From Myrica gale (taxonomy: Eukaryota > Streptophyta > Magnoliopsida > Fagales > Myricaceae), in the NCBI GenBank assembly GCA_963930655.1, contig OZ005605.1, forward strand, positions 4,843,501 to 4,907,500: a DNA stretch of 64,000 nt, in the 5' to 3' direction. Below the pieces are notes generated by a model. It did not search any database and had not been told where the DNA came from. It saw nothing but the letters and a program-made list of their open reading frames with translations. The position numbers were made by a program, and so were the translations under genes. Shown piece by piece: positions 46,073 through 57,720 of this stretch (position 1 is the stretch's first letter; each line of letters begins with the position of its first letter).

Positions 46073-47880
46073 TTAATTTAGAAGTGGAGTGTGTCGAGTT
46101 TGGTGGTTTCTTGGCTCATAAATGGTCTCGTACTTTGTGGTATTTGTGAGATTATTGAGATAAAATTCGAGTTACTTCCTTAATTTAATTTTCGGGTATC
46201 TCATATTTTGCAAAATGGTAATATGACGACATATTTATTAAATAAAAAATGGGCTTCAAGAAGGAATGTTAACTTTGGTGGCAGTGAGATTTATCCGGGT
46301 TATGCAGCCTCTTGGTAATCAGCAGATACAATGTGGGTTTCCATGCTTTGCCGTATGGTATGAAAGGTATTTTTCGTTTTGATATGTTAGGTTTTGATAA
46401 TATTAGATTTTAAGACAGTTGGTTCTGTCGTTGGTTTGCAGTTTTATTTTTGTTATTTGGAGTCCATTTTATTTTCAGAGTCTATCTGGTTTTAGATTTA
46501 ACCACAGTATTCTTATACCATAAACGAAGGTTTTTAATAAAATTAAGTGGTACGGTCTTTTTTTCCTTTAAAAAAATCATGTTAGGTATAATTATCCTTT
46601 ACATTACCTCGCACTTGCGACATAGTCAAAACCTTCCCGCCCCTCAAAAGCGCACAAAAAATGCATACAAAACAATCAAGGAAAAACATTTTTCTCGCGC
46701 ACGACTTGAACTTCATCGAAGTGTCCATCTGCACAAGGGCCTAAAATACTTGCTTTATTTTGCCTCGTTCCGAGGCCTACTACAACATGTAAGCATGAAA
46801 AATTGGGCACCAAAGAAGGGGAAGAGAGAGAGCTCGAGTTCCAGATGTTGCCATATCCATTAAAGCTCCATCTGCGTATTCCAAATAGATGTAATTTCAT
46901 TTCATGAGCCTCTGCACAAGTGGTGTCTATTGCGGTAGATGGCTGGCCGCCTACTTCATAAATGGGGAAACGAGGGTCAGCTGGGGTTTAGATTTATGAA
47001 TGATGGAGCTGGTACTGGATCAAAGCTTTCAACTATCCCAATTTAATCTGAGAACTCTGAACCAAAAGTCAGTTGAAAAGGCTCATTCAATTCCCATCAG
47101 TATTAATAAATCGTAGTTTCATACTTTCGTGTCAATAGTATTTCCAGAACATAGAGAGGGGATTTGTTGGGGTTTGGGTGGTGAAACTTGGTGGAAGAAT
47201 ACTGGGTTCCAGCGGTCTAACCTTGTGCCTTGTGGTATTGTTGTCACCGGATGTTTTATGCTTGGCCAGCAAACGTGTCCAAATACGGAATCTTGGATCG
47301 AGTATTTAACCAGGTAAAATCCATCTCAAACACATTTGTGAAAGCTAAAACAATTGCTCAAACATTGGATCTATCAAAAATGGTGAAAGATGGACAACGC
47401 ATCAGCGTCTTATCAGGGTCATCGAATCCAGAACATACAAAATTAATAATCCTTCAGAACATGGATATCAGTTCTTGTCCATCTGCAGTGCCATGAAAAA
47501 CGTCTGTTATATTCCAGATGGACAGCAATAGGTTGCAACTTGCTGAGCTCCACCCTTTATCAAAGATGATAAGCAGATTCGAGATAAAAAAAAAATAACA
47601 CAGCTAACAGAGAAAGAAAGAAAGAAATGCAGCAACAAGGTAAGCAGATAAAGGACATCTTAATTCAGATAACATACAGCAAGTACCTCCGAACCTGTAC
47701 AGCTAAAGAATGGACAACAATAAAATAAAGATCTCCAGCAACGTGTTTGCCAGAAAGAAAATAGACTCGAGGAATGGATAGGGAGGGGTGAACACTGAAT
47801 AATTTTAAAACCGAACTTATATGAGAATCGGCTAAGAGTAATACCCCACGTCTTTAGTCGTTCAAGGACATGCAAAAGAC
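46073..47880. other. Intergenic DNA and likely CP29B 3' UTR
   Basis: No recognisable protein. ORFs at 46450-46863, 47129-47317 and 47230-47496 lack motifs. The part just below 47881 should be the CP29B 3' UTR. Confidence 0.45.
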
Positions 47881-50387
47881 TCAAAAACTCTGACGTCTTG
47901 GCTTAGCTTCTGCTGCACTGACTCGGAGTGCTCTTCCATTCAAGTCCTGCTCCAACAAATTTCATAAGAGGGAAATTGTAAATATACATAGAAACAAGAT
48001 GCAAGCATGTTACTCTGACCCTAAGCAAAAACTGAGATCACAGACCCGTCGCATATGTTTACTACCACAAAATTACCATTCAAAATACATTGGAATGATT
48101 TGTATAACATTGCTCAAAATTATAAAGAGCTTAACATTTGAGAATTGAGTGATACTCTTGATTCTGCCAATGCAAATTGTATCTCTCAGTCATAAATGAA
48201 CATGTTACCTCGCAAAATATTGAGCAAAGAGCCACCCGTATACAACTAGTTTTCATATTCAGATTAGTATACCTATCTAGATTAGCAGCTATATATGCAG
48301 AAATATAGACAAACAGTCATGCTAGATACAACAGACCAGTTTGCATACTCAGATTGATATACCAACCAACATTGATGCAGCAAGAGCTCATAAACCTTAC
48401 CAGGATATAAATGTCAGATTGACAATATCCTAGTTACTCATGAGACAGAATCACATGATCCATAAAACATCCAATTTGTGTTTTCTCCTTTTGAGACTTA
48501 TAACCATATAACATGAATTTGATGAACTCCCAATCCACTTGTAAACTGAAAGTTGCCTAGGTTCAGAAAATGCATCTACCAGACAAACATGCTGTTTACA
48601 TAAGGACTATTTGAAGTGAACCCAATTAATCATGTGCCCAACATAACTGTCATTCAGAAGACATAAGGTTCGAGTATCATAAAGTTTATACAGGCCACAA
48701 ACTCGTTTTGACTATTCACTGAAACTCCTATGTGGTAATTCTAAATTAAAAATGGACCAAAGTCAAATAAAAGAAAGTCATCACAACTGCCAATTAGCAG
48801 TATTGGAGGTTATGATCAAAAAGTTATTTCCCTGAGACTTCTCCTTGCATCATGAGACTCGTAAATAAAAGAACACGCAGAAAAACATCTATCAAGAAAA
48901 ACAAGCATACCATGATAACATTTGAAAAATAAAAAAGACAAAAGGAAATAATATACTTACAACGCCATTCAAGGATTCAATAGCACTGTTGACCTCTTCC
49001 GCAGAACTGTAGGTTATAAAACCAAAACCTCTTGATCTACCACTCTCCCTATCAAAAACCACCCTCGCTTCCAGAACCTTTCCTTGCTCACTAAACAAAG
49101 ACTCGAGTGCCAAATCATCAACACCCCAAGCAAGGTTACCCACATAAACACGGTTACCACCACCAAAACTTGGCCCCCCTCTGCTACCTCTAAAGGAGGA
49201 TTCCTCCCTCCTAGGTGGAGGAGGTCCAGCATTTACCCTCAACGACCTTCCATCAAGTTCCTGAAAAGTCAGTTAAGTTTTGGTCAGATATCATCAACCC
49301 ACTAACGAGTTGCTCAAAAGAATATTCTTGACACGTTTTGTTTTTTTGGGTAATTTTGTCTTGACGCTTGACTGACACCAAATAAGCTTCATAACTACAT
49401 TTTTGTTTCCCTTCAAACCAAACTTGACCAAGGTTCTAATTCAGATCAAACTCTTTACAACCAACAAATTTTTGGGTCACAAGAATCTTCTAATTCGATT
49501 CGTTTCGAAAATTAGGAGTTGATACACCGTGTAAAATATATAATGAACCGATGTCAAAATTTTCTATTTTATTTTTTAAAATGTTGACATACACAAACTA
49601 CAGGAATCGGAACGTTCGAAATAGCATGGACATAAAGAATAGACCGCACATTCAAATCAATTACATAGAATATTAAGTACTTACATAACCATTAAACTGT
49701 TGAGCAGCAGCTTCAACTTCCTCAGCAGTAGACATTGTTACAAATCCAAACCCTCTGCTTCTTCCAGTCATCTTATCATAAATCACCTGCCAATAATACA
49801 GACCTCATCAAATATACACTCCGGTTTGTTCCCTTTCAGCATCTCTACAAGACAACCTTTTCATTTCTCACAAAAATGGTTTGCGAGAAACAACTCAATT
49901 CCACAACAACCAAAGGAAAGCCACTAAATCCGACGTAAACAACAAATCCACCTCTTCTATTTCACCATATGTACTCATACAATGGAAAGTAGTTTAATTT
50001 GGGATGAAAAAATACCTCAACCATTTCAACGTTTCCAGCGCTTTCGAACAACCCGGCGAGCTGAGCACTGTCCGCTGTGAAAGGAAGATTACCCACGAAG
50101 AGTTTGAGGTCAGGGGAGAAGCTGCGCTCGTCTCCATCGCTCAAGACATCCTCTTCCTGGTCGAACTCGGACGAAATGGCGACTTTCCGGACGACCCGAG
50201 AGGACAGGCTGTGGGAACCAGGCGCAGAGTGAAAAAACGAAGCGGAAACGGAAATGGGCTTGCAACGAAGGCTGAGAGCAGAAGGGGAGAAAGAGAACAG
50301 GGAGACCGAAGTCGGTTTGGAATTGCAAAAGCATAGGGTTTTAGGGGTTAGAGATGGGAGGGCCAGGGAAGACGCAGTGGTAGACAT
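47881..50387 (-). CDS. CP29B: 29 kDa chloroplast ribonucleoprotein (CP29B-type)
   Basis: A nuclear gene for a plastid RNA-binding protein that stabilises, and helps edit and process, chloroplast transcripts. There are four exons on the minus strand: 50387-50016, 49786-49685, 49260-48961 and 47946-47881. GT/AG junctions are in phase and give 279 residues. Residues 1 to about 65 are rich in Ser, Thr, Ala and Leu, as in a chloroplast transit peptide. A short acidic stretch follows (EFDQEEDVLSDGDE). RRM1 has RNP2 LFVGNL (96-101) and RNP1 RGFGFVTM (135-142). A Pro/Gly/Arg linker follows (about 169-194). RRM2 has RNP2 VYVGNL (197-202) and RNP1 RGFGFITY (235-242). The tail is AEAKPRRQSF. The glycine-rich linker is shorter than I recall for Arabidopsis CP29 proteins. 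The gene looks intact. Confidence 0.94.
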
Positions 50388-50414
50388 GTTGGTTTGGTTG
50401 CGCTCTTTCTAAAC

Positions 50415-50497
50415 AAAGTTTGCAGTCTCGGGGATGACCTAAAGATAAGGCTCTAAGGAGAAAAAAAGTTTGCAGTCTCGGGGATGACCTAAAGATA
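50415..50497. repeat. 33-bp perfect direct repeat in CP29B upstream region
   Basis: A 33-bp unit beginning AAAGTTTGCAGTCTCGGGGA lies at 50415-50447 and again, identical, at 50465-50497. The copies are 28 and 78 bp upstream of the CP29B start codon. The plus-strand GATAAGG at the edge of the first copy resembles a light-response I-box. Confidence 0.95.
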
Positions 50498-50503
50498 TTT
50501 ATG
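50494..50503 (-). promoter_or_regulatory. Possible CP29B TATA-like box
   Basis: The minus-strand CATAAATATC lies about 107 bp upstream of the ATG, overlapping the end of the outer 33-bp repeat. It is the only TATA-like text at a sensible distance. Inference only. Confidence 0.35.
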
Positions 50504-50762
50504 CGAAGCGGTGCTGTGAACTGTGAAGCTAAAAATCCTAAGATCGTGACCGTCCAATTTGAAAGGGCAATCAAGGAGGCACGTAGTCGGAGAGCATGGC
50601 AGTCAAGGACAAGAGAATGGAGGTATTTTTTTCTTTTCTTTTTTCAGCGGAGGGGAGATTTTTTTTTGGCTTGAGGCCAAAAGTTGCGACCAAATTCAAA
50701 AAAGGCAACAGGATAAGAAAGTTATGGGATTGTATCCTCAGCCCTCTTGTTTGTCCAGCCAG

Positions 50763-50906
50763 CTCTGCCAAAATGGGCTTCTTGGCTTCAATTGCCAGCC
50801 ATATCTACTCACACCTTAGCAACAAAAGGATTTGGACAGATCTGCCAAAATGGGCTTCTTAGCTTCAATTGCCAGCCATATCTACTCACACCTTAGCAAC
50901 AAAAGG
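50763..50906. repeat. Near-identical 66-bp tandem duplication
   Basis: TCTGCCAAAATGGGCTTCTT followed by CAATTGCCAGCCATATCTAC recurs with a 77-79 bp period. Only one substitution (TTGGC/TTAGC) is seen over about 66 bp. It is a recent duplication about 400 bp upstream of CP29B. Confidence 0.93.
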
Positions 50907-50947
50907 GTTAGTCACGGCACGAAAGCTAGAAAAGCAAACAAATTGGG

Positions 50948-51256
50948 TAAGGGTTATATTTGTTTCCTATATTTTTTTCAGGATTTAAATACATTCACAA
51001 AATTACTATTGAACATATTCAGAATTCAAACACAAACATCAATATATTTTACACAATCTCCAACAACTTTTTACTTTTTTATTCAACATAAATTTTCTCT
51101 CTATATTTTTTCACATAACTCTAATATTTTTTTATTAAACAATTACATCAAATCATTTCTCTCTCCATTTTACACAAACACCAATAAAATACTATTTAAC
51201 ATAAATATTCACAACTTCTCTAAAATCTTACATTTTTATTCAAACCGAACATATCT
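50948..51256. repeat. AT-rich MITE-like segment
   Basis: GGTTATATTTGTTTCC at the left and AAACCGAACATATC at the right are weakly inverted. The interior has the TTTCTCTCTCCATTTTACAC core related to nearby MITEs. Probable decayed member of the same group. Confidence 0.4.
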
Positions 51257-52955
51257 CTTGAGTCGAGGTCATTGGTCTCTCGACCTAGCAATATATGTTT
51301 GAGAACTTTATCCAAACTATGAAATGTCTTTTTGCATATTTGTAATTGTAATTTTTTTTAAATACTAATGGCCTAAAGCACCAGCAGCTACCGTGGCCTA
51401 GATCTTCCCCGTAGGGGTAGCATCCGCTTGGATGGTGCACATGAACTGGCCACACAACCTACGTGTGCGGTAAATATAGGACTCGTTCAGTATGATGACT
51501 CAAACTCGCGCTCAAGCACCGGAACATGGTATGTCGATGTGCTTAGAAGTTGTCCCCTAACCATTCAGCTAATTCTTTCTCATCCGAATGTTGTCTTAAC
51601 CACCAGCAAGATTGATTGAAAGATTAGGCTCTTCTCATTCTAAGAGGATGTTCGGTATTTTTTGAGAATTTTTTGTGTTTTGAGAATTTTTAGGTGATGT
51701 TAACTTTACTGGTATGCGTGTTATAGTTATTTTTATGTGGTATTAAAAATGATGTTTGGTTGTATAACTTTTTGTATTGTGAGAATTCAAAAAAATGCTG
51801 CGAATTTTTTTTAATCGAACAGGAATATGTGAATATTAGATTTAAACAGTCGAGCAAAGAATTGTCATTGTATTGCTTTGATATATGTATATATAATGTA
51901 CAAGCTGTATATGTTCATATAGGATTCTTTTGTGTACATTCAAAACAAAATATGAAGACGATGGGAGAAAACTATATAACAATAATACATCTACTGCTGT
52001 CCAGTTATCTAGATCAAGCTTAGTCTTTAAGCTATATCCAATCCTGTACAATTCTGGACAAGGCTAAACCTTTGAGCTTTTTTGTTTTGAATTGGCAATC
52101 AGTCTGGATAGAAGAAGTAACTACCTCGTGGGCGACTTCCTTGTTGGCAACAAAATCAACATCATCTTCTTTGTCAGCAACATCAATATACCATACTTAA
52201 CACTCACAAGGTTCGGTGGATGGGAAATACTGAAGTTCATATTTTTAGTAATTAAATTTAGGACAAATTATAATTTTCTTCCTTAAACTACCACCCAATT
52301 TTTAAATACATTCACAAACTTTAACTCGTTAAACCTCATTCGAATAATGTTTCTCATTACAATTATATTCCCTGATCCCCGTTGGAGCCATTATGTCATT
52401 ACTGTCATTATCGTTTTCACCCCGCGTGACTGGCACATGACTTTTTTTTCTTGCGTGAAAAGATAAATTTGATCTCATTTGAGCCCTTCTCAACCTTGTT
52501 ATAGTGTTTCTTGCAATTTGTAAACCTACAAAATAATATATAATTAGCTTATTTTTCTTTATTAAAATAACAAAAGATGACTCAATTAGAATCAATGTAG
52601 GCAAATCTTTTTATTTAAGAAGAAAGTCACTTTTTGTTCACGTGAGACAAAAATGGTTTGACATGACTGCTCCAACGGGATTGGGAATGGAATCACAGCG
52701 AGAAACATTGTCTAGAAGTGAGTTATAATGAGTTAAATTTTATGGAATATTTAAGAATCGAGTAATAGTTTGAAGGAGTAAATTGTAATTTACTCTTAAA
52801 TCTATATATGCCCCTATCTCTAAATTTACGATTTCAGTTATAAATGTTCCCTTTTGTTTTTTTCAGTTTTTTTCTGTGAAGAAACAGCGAACTCACATTA
52901 AACAAAATAGCAGGACAGAAGGCCAAAAACCAAAAAGAAAAACACATTAAAAATA
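51257..52955. other. Intergenic, no gene recognised
   Basis: AT-rich. ORFs at 51428-51619, 51760-52023, 52092-52286 and 52329-52604 have no motif. Confidence 0.5.
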
Positions 52956-53321
52956 GGCTTAATTGCTCTACGAGTCATTGTGGTTTAACGTTTTTTCAAA
53001 AAAAGTCCATATGGTTCTTTGGATTGAATGGGTCCCTATGGCTAATAAATTTTCCAGTTATGTCCCTCCATTAATCTAATAACTCCCTTGACTTAATGAA
53101 ATTTGTAGACCTGGCTAACAGAGCCCACATAAGCACCAATAACATACCGACACATGCCTTTCATTATCTCTCTCTCCAAACAGCTCCACGTCAAAAGTGG
53201 AGTCAGATTAAAAGAGAGACATAACTGGAAAACTTATTAACCTCATGGACTAGTTCAATCCAAAGTAAGGGCTTTTTTTGAGAATACATTAAACCACGGG
53301 AGCTCGTAGTGCAATTAAGCC
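52956..53321 (+). mobile_element. Foldback MITE copy A, GGCTTAATTGC ends
   Basis: GGCTTAATTGC at 52956 and GCAATTAAGCC ending at 53321 are perfect inverted ends. The inner arms carry TGGTTTAACGTTTTTTCAAA and GAATACATTAAACCA. The middle reads AGCCCACATAAGCACCAATA. It is non-coding. Confidence 0.8.
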
Positions 53322-53871
53322 TTTATGAAACCATTTGTACCTAAAATTAAGTCTTTTACGAAACTTTTTCTTGGACAACATTGTTCCACTTCTTTACTAA
53401 GAGGCAACAAATCTTCAGATCTTTTGGTAAACAAGTCTCAATACTAGAAATAATTTTCATATATTAGAATTTTTTGTTAGTGAAGACACGCCTTACATCT
53501 CGTCGCAAAAAAAGTTAGTACAAGACAAAAATACCACTTATAATAATAAAGGTGCAAGTGAACTCCCACAAAACACTGGAATCCTTCCAAGACCTTCAAA
53601 TGTTTCGACGCATATGAAATCCCGCTTGAGAAATCGAGGAACACCTCCTCTGATAAATTATTGGAACATCTATGTTTTAAAGTAGAGAGTTGGTATTTTG
53701 TCATCATTTCTTCTCCAAATAACATTAGCATCACAAATCTTGTCAACTAAATGATGAACCGTGAAATGACATTCAAACATAGACACGGTTCAGATTAATA
53801 CCATAAAATAAACACAATCGCTTACTGAAGAAGCACAAGAGGAAGCGATTTTCTAAATTAGAGACTTTAAA
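53322..53871. other. Spacer between two related MITEs
   Basis: 550 bp without a gene. The minus-strand ORF at 53477-53746 has no motif. Confidence 0.45.
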
Positions 53872-54206
53872 GGCTTAATTTCTCCACTTGTCATTGTGAT
53901 TTAACTTTTTCTTAAAAAATTCCATGTGGTTTAACGTTTTCCCACAAAAAGTCCTTATTGACATTTGAAATGGCACCATTTGGAGGGAGAGAAAATGAAG
54001 GGCACGTGTCAGTGTGTTATTGGTGCTTACGTGGGCTCCGTTAACTACGTCGATAGATTCTGTTAAGTCAAGGGAGTCAAATTAATGGAGGGACATAATT
54101 GGAAACTTATTAACTCCATGGACCAGTTCAATCCAAAGTGAACCATAGGGATTTTTTTTTAGAAAATATTAAACCACATGGACTTGGATCGTAGAGCAAT
54201 TAAGCC
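53872..54206 (-). mobile_element. Foldback MITE copy B, inverted relative to copy A
   Basis: It starts GGCTTAATTTCTCC and ends GCAATTAAGCC, flanked by TTAAA on both sides. Its middle (TATTGGTGCTTACGTGGGCT) is the reverse complement of the middle of copy A, so the two copies face each other. Confidence 0.8.
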
Positions 54207-54612
54207 TTAAAATAAAAGAGAAAAGGAAGGCAATAGGAAGTCGCTTCCTAAAAAGCTAGCCAAAAAGGGTTAAGGCAAGCAATAGGAAAGATTGATCGGT
54301 TCCTCCACTACAATACATGTTTGCTTGAGCTGCTTTCCTAGCCAAAACCTAACATCCTAAGATATGTATACCAAGCACAAGGGATATCATGACTTACTGC
54401 AGGCAGGAAAAGCCAAGCAGGGCAAAAACCCGCTCTTCGTGAGCCCCGCACCATGCTCTCCTACCCTACCCTTTGGTAAATGCCTGGTGCTGTATGCACT
54501 TCTCCTCTGATCTGATTACCTTCTCTTCTCCATTATCCTTTTCCTCTCCATTATCCTCTTCCTTTTTACAGTCTGGTGGGAGCTCTCTTGTCTTTTTCTC
54601 TTCCGATCTCTT

Positions 54613-55770
54613 ATGGATGAAATTATCGAAAAGACCAAGGCTTTTTCGTGGAACGAACTGTCTGGATTGCTGCAACCGAATAAGAGAAGGGCCCAACAGA
54701 TTCGCAAAGTCTTTTTGGTGGGGCGGCTGGTCTCCAAAAAAGTATATCCCCCTCATATCATTCACCCTCTGATTCGTATAGGATGGCGATTTATCACAGA
54801 CTCGAGGATTGAAGATGCTGTCCCAAATAGATTTCTCTTTACTTTTCCTTCTATTGCGAACAAGGAACGAGTTCTTGCACAGGGGCCTTGGAACTTTAAG
54901 GGCTATTATATGATATTGCGTGAATGGAATCCAAAGGAGACGATTGATGAAGTCGAACTCTCAATGGTGGAATATTGGGTTCAGATACATCGTTTGCCGT
55001 TGGAGATAGTTGATGAAGTGAATGTTCGATTAATTGGAAGCAAGCTGGGGGAAGTATTGATGCTGGACGATATTGAAGAACACAAGTCGTATATTCGACT
55101 TAAAGTTCAGTTTACGTCCACTGTTCCATTGGAACCTGGATTTTATTTTACAAGGGATGATGGTATGACGCTTTGGATTGGTTTTAAATATGAACGACTC
55201 TCATCTTTTTGTGTTCATTGTGGTTTTATTAATCACACAATTGGGACATGCTATCAAAATCCTGCCATCCTCAAAAAGTTGCGCTTACGGATAAAATTCG
55301 TGGTTTCCCACCGGTGGAGAAGACGGCTGGTAAATCCCAGGAGGTGCATTTATAGGCTAGTGGATTGGAAAAATCCTTTGTCCCAGCGTTCAATCCCGGA
55401 CAGGCTAGAGACTGATCCTCCACAGCAAGGGTTTTTTAGTAGGGCGAAGAAGCTGGGGGCAGTGGTCAACTCCTGCCAATGAACCATTCCCAATTTTCCA
55501 TTTCCTACTTATTGGGCTGTAAATCAGGGTGTGGGTCAGAGTGTCATAGGAGCGTCGAACGAATTACGGGATTATCATAATATCAATATTATTTTTAAGG
55601 CCAATTACGATCCTGCTATCACCCGCAAGGATTCAGTCGGTTGTATAGAGCAATTTACGTGCAATGAGGCGGATTTTCAAATTCCTTTTGAAGTGACGCG
55701 GGAAAATTTAGGGGAGTTGAAATTAGGCCAAGGTGGGGCTTATGGATGGGACACAGAAGGAGGGGACTAA
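54613..55770 (+). pseudogene. LINE ORF1 (DUF4283 plus CCHC zinc knuckle)
   Basis: A 289-codon open frame (54613-55482) has a DUF4283-type region (VFLVGRLVSKKVYP, FLFTFPSIANKERVLAQGPW) and EYWVQIHRLPLEIV. A zinc knuckle follows, CVHCGFINHTIGTC (C-x2-C-x4-H-x4-C). DUF4283 with zf-CCHC_4 is the standard ORF1 of plant L1 LINEs and binds the element's RNA. After 55482 the reading continues only in shifted frames (55531-55770), so the C-terminus is broken. Confidence 0.82.
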
Positions 55771-56123
55771 GCCCAAGCATCAATTTCATGGCCCATCTAC
55801 TTTGGGGTTGTCAAACAGCACTCACAGTTATGATCCACCGATCCCACTAAGTGACTGGGACGCCCAAGATAATGCTAAGAGTTATGTTGGTTTCAAACGG
55901 TGCTAGAAGAAAAATAAGTCATGCGAGGGAACCTCTTCGAAGAAGAGTAGAGAGGATGTCGGGGGTTCCGGGCTCAATTCGGAGCTCTTGCTAGCTGAGC
56001 TCTTCCATCCTGGGTAGCGAAGCAGGAAGGGAGGTGGAGCTGAATCTCAAGTTCCACAAGATGATGATTCTATTGTTACTTCCAAACTGAGGAGGCAAGT
56101 CAAACTATGCCTCCACCCTTCCC

Positions 56124-56816
56124 ATGAAGCTCATAGCGTGGAACTGCCGAGGTTGGGGCAATCTTTGGCAATGAGGGCCCTCCGAGACTTGGTGAAAACC
56201 ATAGATCGGGTGGGAATTTTTCTTATGGAGAGTAAGATTGATTATGGTGCAGTGTCTTGTGTCTTGAAGAAGTTGGGTTTTTATTTTTTCCTTATTGTAC
56301 CTCCTATCGGAAGGAAATGAGGTTTGGTGTTTTGTTGGTGTCCGGGGATATGTTTTGATGTTTTATGGAAGTCAAAAAAAGTAATCCATTTGGCGATGCA
56401 TCACGGTGGTGAGGATCCTGTTTTTCTCTGTTCGTTGGTTTATGGGCCACCTATATGGAAGGAGAAAGAAGGGTTTTGGGAGGAGATGAGACAATTGGCT
56501 CAGGATGATAATTCTCCTTGGCTTTGCTTGGGAGATTTCAATGATGTTATTCACCAAAATAAGAAGCGAGGAGGTATGAAGGTGGTGGCATCGGGTTCGC
56601 AGGGGCTAAATCAGTTCATACAATCTATGAGATTTGTTGATTTGGGGTTTGTCGGATCCCAATTTACTTGGTGTAATAAAAGATTGTGTTTGGCGAATAT
56701 CTGTGAACGACTGGATCGTGGGATTTCCAATGTATCTTGGGTATGGTGTTTCCTAATGCATCGATTCACCATTATTCTATCACAAATTCAGACCATGTTC
56801 CAGTAATTCTCTCTTT
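56124..56816 (+). pseudogene. LINE endonuclease domain, frameshifted
   Basis: It starts MKLIAWNCRGWGN, then loses frame near 56160 by an apparent single-base deletion. It continues with FLMESK (56210-56240), SLVYGPP, WLCLGDFND (about 56520), SQFTWCNKR and ERLDRG, and after another shift the SDHVP motif. These are the catalytic motifs of apurinic-type endonucleases of L1 LINEs in the right order. It is not functional. Confidence 0.85.
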
Positions 56817-56926
56817 ATTTGGGATTGATTTGTCCTGCTCCTAAGCCATTTAAATTTGAACTGTTTTGACTAGAGAGCAAGCTTGTTATGGGGTGGTGGC
56901 CGACGCATGGGTTGGAGTGGTTGATG

Positions 56927-57348
56927 TGTTAGAATATTCCCTTTTAGGTGACCTAGTTGACATATGAGAATAATCTTTAATAAGTAAAGATTATGGTGTA
57001 AATTAATATGATTATGGAATTAGTGTCAAATTGATTTTGATTGCAATTTTATTGATTCCGATTTGATATATTCCTTGATGGAAGGAACAAATCAGAATCT
57101 ATACGATATTGAGGGTCCTTGACCTAGCCTATAAATAGAGGCATGTGTATACCATCTATGACACACTCTGCAAGGCATAGGCATAGGTTGGAAGAGCCTC
57201 TCCCTAAGAATTATTTAGATTCACAAAGTTACTCTGCAGACATTCCGTTCGAGTGCTGAGCAAGATGATTGGAGGTAAAGTTCCTTTTGTTTTATAATTC
57301 CGCTGCGTTCACAATCATATTTGCTTGATTGTGATTCTAATTCTAACA
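56927..57348 (+). repeat. 5' LTR of copia element
   Basis: 422 bp, TG...CA, with TATAAATA at 57130-57137 as probable core promoter. Confidence 0.93.
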
Positions 57349-57350
57349 TG

Positions 57351-57362
57351 TGGTGTCGGAGC
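57351..57362 (+). other. Primer-binding site (initiator Met tRNA-like)
   Basis: TGGTGTCGGAGC lies two bases after the LTR and differs at two positions from the usual TGGTATCAGAGC complementary to the initiator methionine tRNA 3' end. Confidence 0.75.
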
Positions 57363-57720
57363 GATCTTCCGTACTTCTTGTTCAGTGAAGCGATTTACTG
57401 ATTAAATTCAGATTGTCGCTTGAATCAAGAAATAATGGTTCTCTGTATCAGTGTATCAAAAGAAATTTTTCTTTCTTTGACCGGCTGTCTACTATGTTTT
57501 TTAATTTCTTCTAAAACAATCCGGTCAACTAAAGTTTACAAAATTGCCTTTGTTTTCTTGCTATTTTGGTTCGGCAAGCTTGTTTCTTTAAGTGAGACGT
57601 AGTACTCAATATGTTTGGGTTCTTTGTTTTTGAAAATCTTCATGAAACCCTTGTTTTGATTCTTTGGAATGCTGGAGAAACGGACCCACTAGGAGGAGTT
57701 GAACTTCCGTGCGGCAGCAT

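Noticed and set aside
53477..53746. Minus-strand ORF between two MITEs
   Set aside because: No domain, no splice context, average AT-rich composition.
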